From Megascapheus bottae (lineage: Eukaryota; Chordata; Mammalia; Rodentia; Geomyidae), in contig JANJXV010000025.1 of assembly GCA_024803745.1 (NCBI GenBank), positions 18,243,610 to 18,307,609 on the forward strand: a DNA stretch of 64,000 nt. The letters are read 5' to 3'. Position numbers and translations under genes: made by a program. Shown piece by piece: positions 1-10,489 of this stretch. Numbering within the stretch: the stretch's first letter is position 1; every line of letters starts with the position of its first letter. Under the pieces are notes generated by a model. It did no database searches, had not been told where the DNA came from, and saw only the letters and a program-made list of their open reading frames with translations.

Positions 1-60
1 GGTGAAAAGCAACTGGCCACTGACACACAAGAGGACCTACCTACAAAGTCTACAGGACAG

Positions 61-230
61 GGGTCTGCAAACTATGACTCTCACAGCAAAGTCAGCTGGC
101 TGCTTCTTTCTTTATAAATATAGCTTTACTGGCACACAGCCGTTCTCATTCATTGCTACATCACCCAAGGTAGCCTTTGCAGAGAACCCAGGAATTGAGG
201 ACCAACAAAGCCTAAAACACTTCCCACCAG
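61..230 (+). mobile_element. Ancient hAT-type DNA transposon fragment
   Basis: The order GGGGTCTGCAAACTATGA, a T-rich ATAAATATAGCTTTACTGG segment, CACACAGCCGTTCTCATTCA, and AAAGCCTAAAACACTT follows the widespread mammalian nonautonomous element that begins GGTTGGCAAACTATGGCC. Diverged, so old. The exact subfamily is not assigned. Confidence 0.55.
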
Positions 231-802
231 GCTTTGGGGGACACATGGCCCCAGCTACCGATTGTTCTTGACCTGGAGAAGAGTAGACAAAGCTCATTCA
301 AAGCCTCTTTCCCCCTGTCTCTTTTTCCCTGTCATCTACTCATTCTTCAGTAAGACCAGGCCCCAAATGTGCCAGTCCTACTTTCTAAAGTGGGGCTTCC
401 AGTCCGCCTGGGGTCCAGCTGGGTTTAGAACCTTGCAGCAGCCACAATGACGACTCAGCACTTTGTTTTAGCCACAATTCCCCCCTTGGGAACAGGGACA
501 AGGACCAGGAGGAAGGATTCAGAGCACTGCGTGCTGCAATCAATGAGTTGCTCAGGTGACACTAAGAACAATGAGGACTAAAAAAGGAAAGGAGGCCATG
601 TGAGAAGTCCTTCCTCTTCCTCGGACACTGAAGAACATTCTAGAGATTAGTTCTCTGGCGGTTCCTGTATTGGAGGGAATGGGCCTTACTCAGCAAAGTC
701 TAGGCAATGAGTGCAAATCTACCACTCAAAGGAGGCTGTGCTGTTCCTTTTTAGCTCTCATCCCTGGAAGCCTTTTGAATGTCTTTTTGAGATGATAGAT
801 AA
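231..802. other. Unique intronic sequence
   Basis: No exon, SINE or simple repeat recognised. Confidence 0.6.
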
Positions 803-990
803 TTGCTAGTCCTGGGGCTTGAACTCAGGGCCTGGGGACTATCCTTGGACTTTCTCAAGGTTAGTCCTCTACCATCTGAGCTGCAACACCACTTACGGCT
901 TTTTCTGTGTTATGTGGTACTAAGGTATCGAACCCAAGGATTCGTGCATGCTAGGCAAGCACTCTACCACTAGGCCACATCCCTAGCCCT
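803..990 (-). mobile_element. IDL-Geo SINE
   Basis: Reads on + as the reverse complement of the dimer: Geo tail first (CTAGTCCTGGGGCTTGAACT), ID-like head last (CTACCACTAGGCCACATCCC). Diverged with small indels. Confidence 0.85.
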
Positions 991-1580
991 GTCTTTGCCT
1001 TTATAAATCAGCATTCTTATTATTAAACTCTCAAACCTCTCTGATCGTGTCATATATTTCTTGTTGGAAGTCTAATTGACCAGGAGCTTTGAACCCATGA
1101 GTGCTTGATGCAGAATGATCTGCCTTGCCACCTAAATCACAATGCCAGGGCTGCCAATGAATTGTCCCTTCCACCTCTGAGCCTGGTTCTCCTTCTGGAA
1201 GAAAAAGGGGAGGGAGAGGTTCCAGGTGACACAAAGAAAATGCTCCCAACTGTTTTGGGCAAACAGATGACTTTCTGGCTCAGTTAAGCCATGTTTGAGA
1301 TAATGGGGTTCACATGACAGAGCCACAGGAAGTGGAGGGGAGGCAGGGGAGATACAGGGAAGCTCCACCCCCTTCAGATCCCAACCTATCTTAAATTCTT
1401 CCTTTTGACCAGGGAGCACGCATGGTCATTGTATTTATCCTGACCTTTTCATGTGAGTAATTTTTATAGTTCTATTAACTAGTGAGACCATTTACAAGCC
1501 ACTAAGCAAAATATATTACCCTGAAACCCTCAGGGACTTTGAGGGTCATCTTGTGTAGAATGCTAATAGAAGGAAGGAGT
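991..1580. other. Unique intronic sequence
   Basis: Nothing recognised apart from scattered A/T-rich words. Confidence 0.6.
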
Positions 1581-1775
1581 GGGGCCAGGAGGGTGGCCTA
1601 GTAGTAGAGGGCTTGCCTAGCATGCATGAAACCCTGGGTTCGATTCCTTGGTACCACACACACAGAAAAAGCCAGACATGGTGCTGTGGCTCAAGTGGCA
1701 GAGTGCTAGCCTTTAGAAAAGCCCAAGAACAGTGCCCAGGGCCTGAGTTCAAGACCTAGGACTGGCATAAGGAAA
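1581..1775 (+). mobile_element. IDL-Geo SINE
   Basis: Head GGCCTAGTAGTAGAGGGCTT with B box GGGTTCGATTCC; Geo part ends CTAGGACTGGCATAA. AGGAAGG-type words on both sides suggest a short TSD. Confidence 0.9.
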
Positions 1776-1917
1776 AAGGAAGGAAGGTAGGAGTGATTCA
1801 AGGGCGCCCCACAAAGGGGGGCCTGCCCGAAAGCCTTGGGTTGAGTCTCGCTTAGGGCCCTGCCAAAGGGCCAACTATCGATGAGACATGTGAATCTCAC
1901 AGGGCATTTGTCCCTAT

Positions 1918-1980
1918 GCCGAGGCTGGTTTTAAATTGCAGTCCTCTAGATCTCAGCCTCTTGAGACAGATGGCACCCCA
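1918..1980 (-). mobile_element. B1-like SINE fragment
   Basis: Only the reverse complement of the head middle is left (GATCTCAGCCTCTTGAGACA), preceded by GGCTGGTTTTAAATTGCA. Confidence 0.5.
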
Positions 1981-2174
1981 CTTGGAACTGACTTTTTTTG
2001 TGGGTGATGGTGGTGATGATCATGGGGCCTGAACACTGTCTCTGAGCCTCTCCTCTGTAGCATTACAAACAAATAAGCCAATCCATGGCCTCCCCACTCT
2101 GGGCCTCCCCACTGCCTGAACCTCCCATCACAATCCAGTTACTTGAGTACCACTGGAATACCACTTCCTCCAGG

Positions 2175-2176
<2 letters not shown>

Positions 2177-2216
<40 letters not shown>
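2177..2216. repeat. (GT)20 microsatellite
   Basis: Uninterrupted dinucleotide run followed by ACGTACGT. It adjoins the tail side of the reverse-oriented SINE at 2227. Confidence 0.98.
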
Positions 2217-2219
<3 letters not shown>

Positions 2220-2226
2220 TACGTGC

Positions 2227-2405
2227 TTGCCAGTCCTGTGCTTGAGCTCAGTACTGTCCTTGGACTTTCTCAAGGCTAGAGGTCTACCACTTGAGACTCA
2301 GCACCACTTCCAGCTTTTTTCTATGTATGTGGTACTGAGGAATCGAACCAGGGTCTTCATGCATGCTAGGCGAGCACTCTACCACTAGGCCAAACTCCCG
2401 GCCCC
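2227..2405 (-). mobile_element. IDL-Geo SINE
   Basis: Nearly full dimer on the minus strand. The head carries the CCAAACTCCCGGCCCC variant shared with the copy at 22345. Confidence 0.9.
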
Positions 2406-2616
2406 AGTATTTGTGTGTTTTGAATGGGTAAAGGCTCTCTACCCCTCCCTCACCCCATCTAGAGCTATACAACCCCTTCCCCCACCCCCGCCACCCCACT
2501 CCATGATGGGAGGGAAATTCTCTTTAGAAAAAGATCCTAGTATTTCCCCAAACTGACAGAGTACAACAGGAAGCCTTCCCCCACCCCACAACTGAGGTTT
2601 GTTGTGTCTTTTCACC

Positions 2617-2645
2617 ACCCCCCCCCCGCCAAAAAAAAAAAAAAA
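2617..2645. repeat. Poly-C / poly-A junction
   Basis: A run of C, GCC, then about 15 A. Confidence 0.9.
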
Positions 2646-2649
2646 CATA

Positions 2650-2960
2650 GCCCTGGAGATCATCTGTCATCTTATACCAGTGACAGATGACAGCTCTCCC
2701 TGGGGAAATGTCCCTGTGTATTCCTATCTGCCTGACTTGCCACAGCACAGCATAACTGGTAATCATTGTTTACCAATTAAAAGTGCCAACGCATCAGAAC
2801 CTTCATATCAGGCTCCCCCATAAAGCAATCATTCGGACCACAGGACCTGATAAAAGTCCCCAAGTTGCAGTCAATGCCTTGAATCAATGCACGCAGGCCC
2901 CAGCTCTGTTACTCGTACCCCAGCTGAGCTATTCAAACCAAACCAGCGATCCCATGTTCC
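2650..2960. promoter_or_regulatory. Candidate conserved noncoding element
   Basis: Repeat-free stretch with a 10-bp inverted repeat (2660-2669 and 2681-2690) holding CTGTCA...TGACAG, and AT-rich homeodomain-like words (GTTTACCAATTAAAAG). Regulatory status is inferred from composition only. Confidence 0.3.
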
Positions 2961-3246
2961 TGCAAGAAACAACAGCTTTTCAACTTGTTAATGATGCTGG
3001 AACATACGGCCTGAGTCAGCAGCCTGCAACACACGACCCAAAAAAATCTCTTTCTAGGGCTTTTTTTCTCCCCTTCCATTTGACAGATGCCAGACTTTTT
3101 CCAGAAAGACACATTCCAACTGATGGATTGTTCCTGCTCACCGCCCCCCACCCGTTGTAAAATTGATCCTTATAACCTACAAGGAAAGCAAAGCATGACG
3201 CCTGTCAAGTTCTCCTGTAATACTTCGATTGAAAAACTCATGCCCA

Positions 3247-3481
3247 AGCCAGACGCTGGCGGGCTCATACCTGTTTGAAATCCTAGCTACTCAGGAGGTT
3301 GAGATCTGAGGATCAGGGTTCAAAACCAGCCAGGCAAGAAAGGCTGTGAGATTCTTATCTCCAATAAACTACCAGAAAAGTGAAGCTGTGGCTTAAAGTG
3401 TTAGGAGTGCTAGCCTTGAGCAAAAACAAAACAAGATAAGGATAGCACCCAAGCCTAGAGTTTAAGTCCCAGAATTGTCAC
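3247..3481 (+). mobile_element. B1-Geo dimeric SINE
   Basis: Left arm is 7SL/B1-like (AATCCTAGCTACTCAGGAGG, then AGATCTGAGGATCAGGGTTC). A spacer near CTTATCTCCAATAAAC leads to the Geo right arm (GTGGCTTAAAGTG...GCCTTGAGCAAAA). Old copy with insertions. Confidence 0.85.
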
Positions 3482-3521
3482 ACATGCATGCATCCCTCCC
3501 TCTCTCCCCCACCCCACAAAT

Positions 3522-3607
3522 CAGGCTGGTAGACTAACTCATGTAGCAAAGTGCCCACTTAGCAAGCACAAGGCCCTCAGTCCAAGCCCAGTACCACCAT
3601 GGAAGAA
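3522..3607 (+). mobile_element. Monomeric ID-like SINE
   Basis: tRNA-like monomer without a Geo arm: GCTGGTAGACTAACTCATG, AGCAAGCACAAGGCCCTCAG, then CAAGCCCAGTACCACCA. Confidence 0.65.
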
Positions 3608-3684
3608 AGGCACTAGCTTTGAACCTTGATTCTCAGCCTCTTGTGTAGCTAGGATTACAGGCATGAGCCATGGCCGCTGCCTTT
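3608..3684 (-). mobile_element. B1-like head fragment
   Basis: Reverse complement of the 5' half of a B1-type head (GTAGCTAGGATTACAGGCAT, GAGCCATGGCC). Confidence 0.75.
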
Positions 3685-4495
3685 GATTTCTTATGAGCCT
3701 CCAGGAGACTTAGCTCTGTTGGGATGTGGAATGCTCATTTCTCATTTCACCTACTGTCCCGGGTGAGACAAGGTTGCTATGATCCCCATTTACAGACAGG
3801 GTCATTGATCACATGTCCCCACTCCTCCACCAACATCCTCATCATTACATGTCCCTGCAGCCTGCTAGTTGCTAAGTGCTGGGCTGAGGGTGCCAGCCTA
3901 GCCCCCCCTTCTTGTGGAGGGGGGTACCCCAATGAGTACCCATGGCCCCAGGAACCAGAAAGTCTAGAAAGAACCCTTTTACTTTTCTCTGGGAGGACAA
4001 AACAGTCAAGATGACAAGTAAATGAACCCCTTACATATAAATACTATTGCTTCTTCCCCCGCTACCCCCAGAGAGCATGCGTGGCAGGCTGAGAACAAAA
4101 TCTTTCACAAAAAGCAACAATCAGACCCCAGAATGATGCCATGGATTGCTATGGAGTTTCTGGAAGAGTCCTAGAAACCAGTCACCCACTGTAGGCTAGA
4201 GTTTCTGCGGGCTCTCCATTCTCCTGTATAACTACTGCATTCAGAACCCCACTCAGCCTCGTCCAGGATCAGAACTAAGGCAAGAAAGATCACAGGCATG
4301 AAGGAGAGAACTGGCTAGGCAGCCTAGGAGGGAGAGTGGGGCAGGGGGCTTGCCTTGTGTGGGACTGTGCCACTGGCTGCTATAGGCACACAGCTAGCCT
4401 CACATGTCAGCCAGCAAGGGCTCCTCAGAAACAGTAAATAAGGAGACAGAATAAAGTGGTTTGCTTAGGAGTTGAGGAGCTGGGAGTCCAGGGTT
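3685..4495. other. Unique intronic sequence
   Basis: No exon recognised. CCCATTTACAGACAGGGTCA near 3785 may be a MIR trace. Confidence 0.5.
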
Positions 4496-4499
4496 CAAA

Positions 4500-4540
4500 T
4501 TGTGTGTGTGTGTATGTGTGTGTGTGTGCGCACACACACA
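4500..4540. repeat. (GT)n imperfect microsatellite
   Basis: GT run with TATG and GCGC interruptions, then CACACACA. It sits on the tail side of the minus-strand SINE at 4541. Confidence 0.9.
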
Positions 4541-4744
4541 TGCCAGTACTGAGACTTGAACTCAGAACCTTGGCCTGGGCACTGTCCTTGGACACTTTTT
4601 CTTTTTTTGCTCAAGGCTAGCTATCTGATACCTGAGCCACAGTGCCACTTCCAGCTTTTTCTGTGTATGTGGTACCCAGGAGTCAAATCCAGGGCTTCCT
4701 GCATGCTAGGCGAGCACTCTGCCACTAGGCTCCTCTCCTGGCCT
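4541..4744 (-). mobile_element. IDL-Geo SINE
   Basis: Dimer on the minus strand with an expanded T-rich spacer in the Geo arm. Confidence 0.88.
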
Positions 4745-4754
4745 AACCTTCAGC

Positions 4755-4842
4755 TCTTGATTGGCTTTGTCACTCAAGGCTAGTGCTCTACTGTTCAAGC
4801 CACATCCCTACTTGCTGCTCAATTGGAGATAAGGATCTCATG
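4755..4842 (-). mobile_element. Geo-arm fragment of a B1-Geo SINE
   Basis: CTCAAGGCTAGTGCTCTACT...CAATTGGAGATAAGGATCTC is the Geo arm plus spacer. The head was cut off, and the next SINE follows at once. Confidence 0.75.
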
Positions 4843-4845
4843 TAG

Positions 4846-5019
4846 AGGGGTGAGAGCTTGGCCTAGTGGTAGAGTGCTTGCCTAGCATGCATAAAGCCCT
4901 GGGTTTGATTCCTCAGTATCCCATATACAGAAAAAGCCACAAGTGGCACTGTGGTTCAAGTGGTAGAGCACAAGGACAATGCCCAGGCTTTGAGTTCAAG
5001 CCCCAGGACTGGCAAAATA
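4846..5019 (+). mobile_element. IDL-Geo SINE
   Basis: Complete head with GGCCTAGTGGTAGAGTGCTT. The Geo arm lacks the segment between AGCACA and AGGACAATG, about 20 bases. Confidence 0.9.
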
Positions 5020-5105
5020 AGCGAGGAAATGGGGTCTCTCTACTCTTAGCTCCTAGTACCCTGTGTTCTTATCTCTGATGGCATCTATCAAACATGTCAT
5101 TCTTA

Positions 5106-5340
5106 GCCAGGTGCCAGTGGTTCATGCTACAATCCTAGCTTCTCAAGGAGGCTGAGATCTGAGAATCAAAGTTCAAAGCCAGCCTGGAAGGACAAGTCTG
5201 AGATTCTTATTGCCAACTGACCAGCAAAAAGCTAGAAGGAGAAGTGTGGTTTAAGTGGTAGAACACGAGCCTCTGGGCAAAAAAACCAAGGGAGGATGAA
5301 TGTAAGACCCTAATTTCAAGCAGCAGGACTAAGAAACACA
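5106..5340 (+). mobile_element. B1-Geo dimeric SINE
   Basis: Begins AGCCAGGTGCCAGTGGTTCA and ends AAGCAGCAGGACTAAGAAAC. Moderately diverged. Confidence 0.87.
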
Positions 5341-5815
5341 TAACCGAGCTCACTTTTTGTATTTATATGGGAAGAATGATTGAAAGACTGAGTCTCAATG
5401 GGGGAAAATACCTGTTTTGTTGGTCCCATCCAATCCCAGCACTGAGCCAGAGACAGCAATCATGCAGTTATGTTCCCCAAACAAAAAAAGTAAATGAACC
5501 TGTTGTTTAGCTTCCTGAGTGTATTTGCTGAATGGATAGAAAGGGGCAGTAATTACTGTCGTATGAACACCACCAAAATAAGCACTTTTCTTTCCCTGTG
5601 CTCAGCTCCCGTGGGATGGCCTGAGGTATGACACAGGGAGAATTCAGGCCGTGTAGGCTATCACATATCCCACGAGAATATGAGGGAAAAAAAGTTAGCC
5701 TCAGGGGTCCCCGGCAGGATAAGGGATGTGTCCAGCTTCACAAGACAGTCATCAAAGCACAAAAATCAAAGCAGGGTTGTTGTTAGCTGACTGGATCAAG
5801 TGAGTCCTTCCTGTA
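5341..5815. other. Unique intronic sequence
   Basis: No exon or repeat recognised. Confidence 0.6.
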
Positions 5816-5828
5816 TTGAGGAGGAGGG

Positions 5829-5958
5829 GGAAGAAGAAGAAGAAGAAGAAGAAGAAGAAGAAGAAGAAGAAGAAGAAGAAGAAGAAGAAGAAGAAGAAGA
5901 AGAAGAAGAAGAAGGAGAGGAGGAAGAGGAAAGGGAAGAAGGAGGAGGAGGAGGAGAA
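5829..5958. repeat. (GAA)28 with flanking GGA-rich purine tract
   Basis: From 5831 to 5914 the trinucleotide GAA runs without interruption (84 bases, 28 units), then becomes a GGA/GAGG purine tract to about 5958. All six frames give homopolymer-like ORFs that are not genes. Not adjacent to an obvious SINE tail. Confidence 0.98.
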
Positions 5959-6030
5959 GCGACAACAACTGCATCTCACCTGTTTTTCTTTTCCTTAAGT
6001 AGTTTATTGGCAATGAGAATCTCAAAGACT

Positions 6031-6128
6031 TTTTTTTTTTTTTTTTGCCCCAGGTGTCTTTGAATTGCAATCCTTCAGCTCAGCCTCCTGAGTCACTAGG
6101 CTCACAGGTGTGAGCCACCAGCACCCAG
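6031..6128 (-). mobile_element. Monomeric B1-like SINE with poly-A tail
   Basis: About 18 T (the tail on the other strand), then CAGCCTCCTGAGTCACTAGG and GGTGTGAGCCACCAGCACCC. No Geo arm. Confidence 0.75.
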
Positions 6129-6329
6129 TTTCTTCATCTCTCTGTGCTTTGTTTTCATACCTGAGAACTAAGACTCGTGCAGCCCACCAGAAAGCACGAA
6201 TATATTAGGAAACAAAACAAAACAGTGACACCCCCCACCACCACCATAGGAGCCTGGCGCTTCACAGTTCAACCACATGGCACTCGTCTCGCTTTCCTCA
6301 ATATTCAGAAACCCTCATCACCTTTAATT

Positions 6330-6521
6330 CTTTTTTGCCAGTCTTGGGACTTGAACTCAGGGAGTGAGCACTGTCCTCGGGCTTTCTCAAGGCTAGCACT
6401 CTACCACGTGAGCCACAGCATCACTTCTGGCTTTTTCTGTGTATGTGATACTGAGGAATGGAACCCAGGGCGTTATGCATGTTAGGCAAGCACTCTACCA
6501 CTAGGCCACATTCCCAGCCCC
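6330..6521 (-). mobile_element. IDL-Geo SINE with intact TSD
   Basis: Full dimer flanked by the 12-bp direct repeat TCACCTTTAATT at 6318-6329 and 6522-6533. Confidence 0.93.
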
Positions 6522-6533
6522 TCACCTTTAATT

Positions 6534-7464
6534 TTACCACAGGGAGCCTGTCTAGCTTGAGTAATCTTCCATGAGGAAGCAATGCTGCTCCAACCCTTTG
6601 AAGCCCGCATGGATCATAGAGCAGAGAAAATATAACAGCCTCCAAACCACCAAAGCCCTCTTCAACTCCATTTCTCCCAGGCCCTGCCAAAGAGGCTGCA
6701 GTTCATAGAATAACAAGTCTATTTTCTGGAGGAAGAGGAAGTCCTTCTTCTCTCCCCTTCCCCCAATTCCTGGCTTGGCAGAGGCTGCTGGAGTCCCACA
6801 GGGAGCTAGCCAGGGTACTCAACACAGCCAAGCCATGATGGGGCAAACAGGCTCAAGAGGCTGATATGGAGGCAGGGATAGCCATGTGGGGGGTGGGGGG
6901 GGATAATTGGGGTACCAGGCACAGGGATGGGGGAGAGACAGAGGACCTTCCATCTCTGTCCATCTCAGACTTACTTGACTGCTGGACTGTTCACTTGCTG
7001 TCACATGTGCATGAAAACTACAAGCCTTATAATTCACAGATGGTAGGAATCTCCCCTGGTCGTCCCTCCCCCCTCCCAAACCATTCCTCCTCCACAGACA
7101 GCTGTTCCACCACTGGGCCATATGGTTTCCCTTGCTCTGCACCCCACCCTGGGAAATAAAACCACTTCCCACAAAGCAATGTGGCCGCAGAATCCAACTC
7201 CATGTTCTGAGCAGGTAATTGAGACCTCCAGCTGTGACATGGCTTGTTCTGGGTTTTGGTCACACATTCGAAGCCCACTTTTAAAGCTCCATTTAGACCC
7301 AGGCAGGGCGCCCAGGCTGGCTGGCTCTGCCTGCTGCCATTACAGAGCCTAATGAGCTAGCCAGACATCAGCTTTCTGCCCAGACACACACCAAATTCCT
7401 CGCTTCCCAGGAATTGTGTCTTCCCAGACAGATGGAAATGAACAAAGCCTTTTTTTTGTTTGTT
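6534..7464. other. Unique intronic sequence
   Basis: No exon recognised. A G-run cluster (GTGGGGGGTGGGGGGGG) lies near 6887-6903. Confidence 0.6.
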
Positions 7465-7553
7465 TTCTTTAGGTTCAAGACCAGGACTTGAACTCAGTGC
7501 CTGATGCTTTTGCTCACTGGCTGTGATCCATCAAATGAGCCACACCTCCAACC
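7465..7553 (-). mobile_element. Solo Geo-like tRNA-derived monomer
   Basis: The reverse complement starts GGTTGGAGGTGTGGCTCATT, has CAGTGAGCAAAAGCATCAG, and ends in a B-box-like GAGTTCAAGTCC. It resembles the Geo arm but has no left partner. Confidence 0.6.
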
Positions 7554-7841
7554 TGCGGTGGATAAATCTTATATACACCTCTTCACTGAAGGCATCACTA
7601 TGAAGAAAAGCTCTCAGAACACAGACTTACAATGAAAAATCAAGGGCAGAGCCTGCTCCCTGCTTACAAGCCACATCTTATTTATTTGCTTCATACTGAG
7701 CATTTCTTTAGGCAGGCAGAGAGGAGCACATGGGCGCTTTCCAACTTTCTGCTTGATTAGGGACCCTTCCCACAACGGCTTCCTTCCCAGCAGTGACACA
7801 TCTATATAATCCTGTCCTACTGGCTTATAAGAATGTGTCTC

Positions 7842-8060
7842 AGCCAGATGTTGATGGCTCACACCTGTAATCCTAGCTACTCAGGAGGCTGAGATCTGAA
7901 AGATTGTCATTTGAAGCTAGCCCAGACAGGAAAGTTTGTGAGACTCTATCTACAACTAACCAGCAAAAAGCCAAAGTGGAGGTGTGGCTCATATGATAGC
8001 ACACCAGCCTTGAGTAAAAAAGCCAAGTAAGAGTGAGAGGCCTCCAGTATCAGCATACAT
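7842..8060 (+). mobile_element. B1-Geo dimeric SINE
   Basis: Head AGCCAGATGTTGATGGCTCA; the Geo arm is degraded toward the 3' end and passes into a CA repeat. Confidence 0.85.
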
Positions 8061-8082
8061 GCACACAGGCAAACATGTATGT

Positions 8083-8084
<2 letters not shown>

Positions 8085-8125
<41 letters not shown>
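8085..8125. repeat. (AC)20 microsatellite
   Basis: Begins about 25 bases after the 3' end of the plus-strand SINE at 7842. Confidence 0.97.
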
Positions 8126-8127
<2 letters not shown>

Positions 8128-8225
8128 GCCACCACTTCCAATCTGAGAGCTTTTCTTGGACCATTCTTTCGCTGTTTCTGACTTGTCCCCATTTTACAGC
8201 ATGATCATATTAAGGATAAAAGGAT

Positions 8226-8725
8226 GAGCCAGGCCCTGGTGGCTTGTGCCTATAATAATACTAGCTACTCAAGAGGCTGAGATTGAGGATTGTGGTTCAA
8301 AGCCAGTCTGGGTAGGAAAAGTCTTTGAAACTGTTCTCTCCAATGAGCATCAAAAAGTCAGAAGTGTTCAGGTGGCTCATGCCTATAATCCTAGCTACTG
8401 AAGAGACTGAGATCTGATGGTTGAGGTTCAAAGTCAGCCTGGGCACTCAAGTCCAAGAGACTCTTACCTCCAATTAACCACCAGAAAACTGGAAGTGGTG
8501 ATGTGGCTCAAGGAATAGGGCAGTAGCCTTGAGCTGAAGAGCTCCGGGACAATGCCTAGGCCCAGAGTTCAAATCCCACGATCAACCTAAAAAGAAGTCA
8601 GAAGTAGATCTGTGGCTAAGGGGTAGAGCAGTAGCCTTGAGCATAAAAACTCAGGGATAGTGGCCCAGGCCCTGAGTTCAAGCCCATGGACAGGCACAAA
8701 AAACAAAAACAATAACAAAACAAAA
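8226..8725 (+). mobile_element. B1-Geo SINE (outer, split by a second B1-Geo)
   Basis: The head and spacer run to 8365 and the Geo arm resumes at 8595. The interruption is the copy at 8366-8594. Confidence 0.88.
8366..8594 (+). mobile_element. B1-Geo SINE nested in B1-Geo
   Basis: Flanked by the 11-bp repeat AAGTCAGAAGT at 8355-8365 and 8595-8605, inserted at the junction between spacer and Geo arm of the older copy. The extreme 5' end is trimmed. Confidence 0.88.
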
Positions 8726-9182
8726 CCCACCAGTCCATGAGGTTCTGACACAAAGTCTCTTCCACTCCCTCCTGGCAAGTGGACATTTGGATCTGTTCCA
8801 GATATGCCAACCTGTGTACCATACAAGCTTCCCAGCCAAGGGTTGGCTAGGATTCCATTCAGAAATTTGAGCTTGGAAGCTGTCCCCTTAGCCTGAGCAG
8901 CTCAGGACACTTAATGAAGAGAACACTACAGAACTGCACAGAGCCATCTAGAGGAAACCTAAAGAAGCACTTCACATGTGCACATGCCTCTGGATTCCAC
9001 TTCTCTACCTCTGGATTCCTTTCTCTCCCTTTGCATCTCTGGACTCCTCTAGTTCATTCCCCAGGATCCACAAGGCAGCTTTCCACTGAACCATTCCACT
9101 CATCTTGGGTTCCTGTGCACCTTTTCCACAATCACCATAGTTTGAAAGCACTCCCCAGAACGTTTCTTTTGTGTACATGTGC
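8726..9182. other. Unique intronic sequence
   Basis: No exon or repeat recognised. Confidence 0.6.
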
Positions 9183-9632
9183 CAGGGCTGGGGGCTTGAA
9201 CTCAGGGCCTGCTGTCCTTTAGCTTTTTTTGGTTGGTCATGGGACTTGAACTCTGGGCCTGGGCATTGTCCATGAACTCTTCAGCTCAAGGCTACTGCCC
9301 TACCCCTTGAGCTCTAGTGCCACTTCCAGTTTTCTGGTGGTTAATTGGAGATAAGAGTCTCTCGGACTTTAGTGCCCAGACTGGCTTTGAACCTCAATCC
9401 TCAGATCTCAGGCTCCTGACTAACTAGGATTACAGGCATGAGCCACTGCAGCTGGCTTGTCCCTTAGTTTTTTAGCTCAAGGAAACTGCCCTACCACTTG
9501 AGTTACAACCTCCACTTCTGTTTTTTTGTTGTTGTTGTTTTCTGCTTCACTGGGGATAGGAGGCTCATGGACTTTCCTGCCCAGGCTGGCATTGAACCAT
9601 GGCCCTCAGATCTCAGCCTCTTAATTAGTTCA
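9183..9632 (-). mobile_element. B1-Geo SINE (outer, split)
   Basis: The Geo 3' end lies at 9183-9222; the rest resumes at 9458. It carries a GTTGTTGTT stretch at its spacer. Confidence 0.85.
9223..9457 (-). mobile_element. B1-Geo SINE nested in B1-Geo
   Basis: Full dimer between direct repeats TGTCCTTTAG (9213-9222) and TGTCCCTTAG (9458-9467). Confidence 0.87.
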
Positions 9633-9660
9633 GCTTGTTTCCCAGAACTTCTAAACCCAA

Positions 9661-9755
9661 AGCTTCTTCCCCTGATAGATGAGAGACAGAGGCCCAGAGA
9701 GCAGGGAACCTGCATCAGTTCAGGAGACCACAGCTAGCCACAGGAATGCTCAACA
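9661..9755 (+). mobile_element. MIR fragment
   Basis: CCCTGATAGATGAGAGACAG, AGGCCCAGAGAGCAGGGAAC, then GACCACAGCTAGCCAC match the MIR core in order. Confidence 0.55.
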
Positions 9756-10104
9756 ATCTTTCCCTCAGCCAGCCCAGGACTCACAGCTGACAGAACCACC
9801 ATGGCCTCATGCCCAAAGAGGTGGCTCTCTGCCAGAGGCAAAAGCCAAGTCCCTTCAATAAGGGGGGCAGGGGTCGGGCCCTCCTAACCCCTCAAAAGCC
9901 AAAGTCTGCACTGTCAGACCCACAAAGCCCAGGCCTGGCTCAGGACTGAAGCAGGATGCATTAGAGGAAAGGAGGCAGAACAGATTAGGTAAAATAAGGC
10001 CTGGTAAACCACAGCCAGGAACTTAGAGTGTATTTAGAAACATAGGCACACTACTGTCATTACAATCCTTGCACTCTTTCATAGACTGCAGTATTAGCAC
10101 CAAA

Positions 10105-10132
10105 AAACAAACAAACAAACAAACAAACAAAA
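10105..10132. repeat. (CAAA)n microsatellite
   Basis: About six tandem AAAC units. Confidence 0.95.
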
Positions 10133-10234
10133 CATACAAGAGTAGCTTTCTCCATCTGAAGTTGCCTGCTGGCCCCAAACAACTAATATGCTCTGAGAAC
10201 TAAGAAATAATGATAATAATAATGAGAGATACAT

Positions 10235-10481
10235 CAGCTGGGTGCCAGTGGCTCACACCTATAATCCTAGCTACTCAGGAGGATGAGATCTGAGGACTGT
10301 GGTTCAAAGCCAGCCCAGGAAAGAAAGTCCTCAAGAGTTTTATTTCCAATTAACCACCAGAAAACCAGAAGGGGAGCCATGGCTCATAAGTGACAGCATG
10401 CTCTAGCCTTGAGCAAAAGAGCTCAGAACAGTGCCCAGACCCTGAGTTCAAGCCCCATGACCACCACCACCACCAACAAAA
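10235..10481 (+). mobile_element. B1-Geo SINE with TSD
   Basis: Direct repeat AGATACAT at 10227-10234 and 10482-10489. The tail holds a short CCA repeat instead of pure A. Confidence 0.9.
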
Positions 10482-10489
10482 AGATACAT

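Noticed and set aside
5752..6070. ORFs rich in Glu, Lys or Leu
   Set aside because: They are translations of the GAA repeat in different frames.
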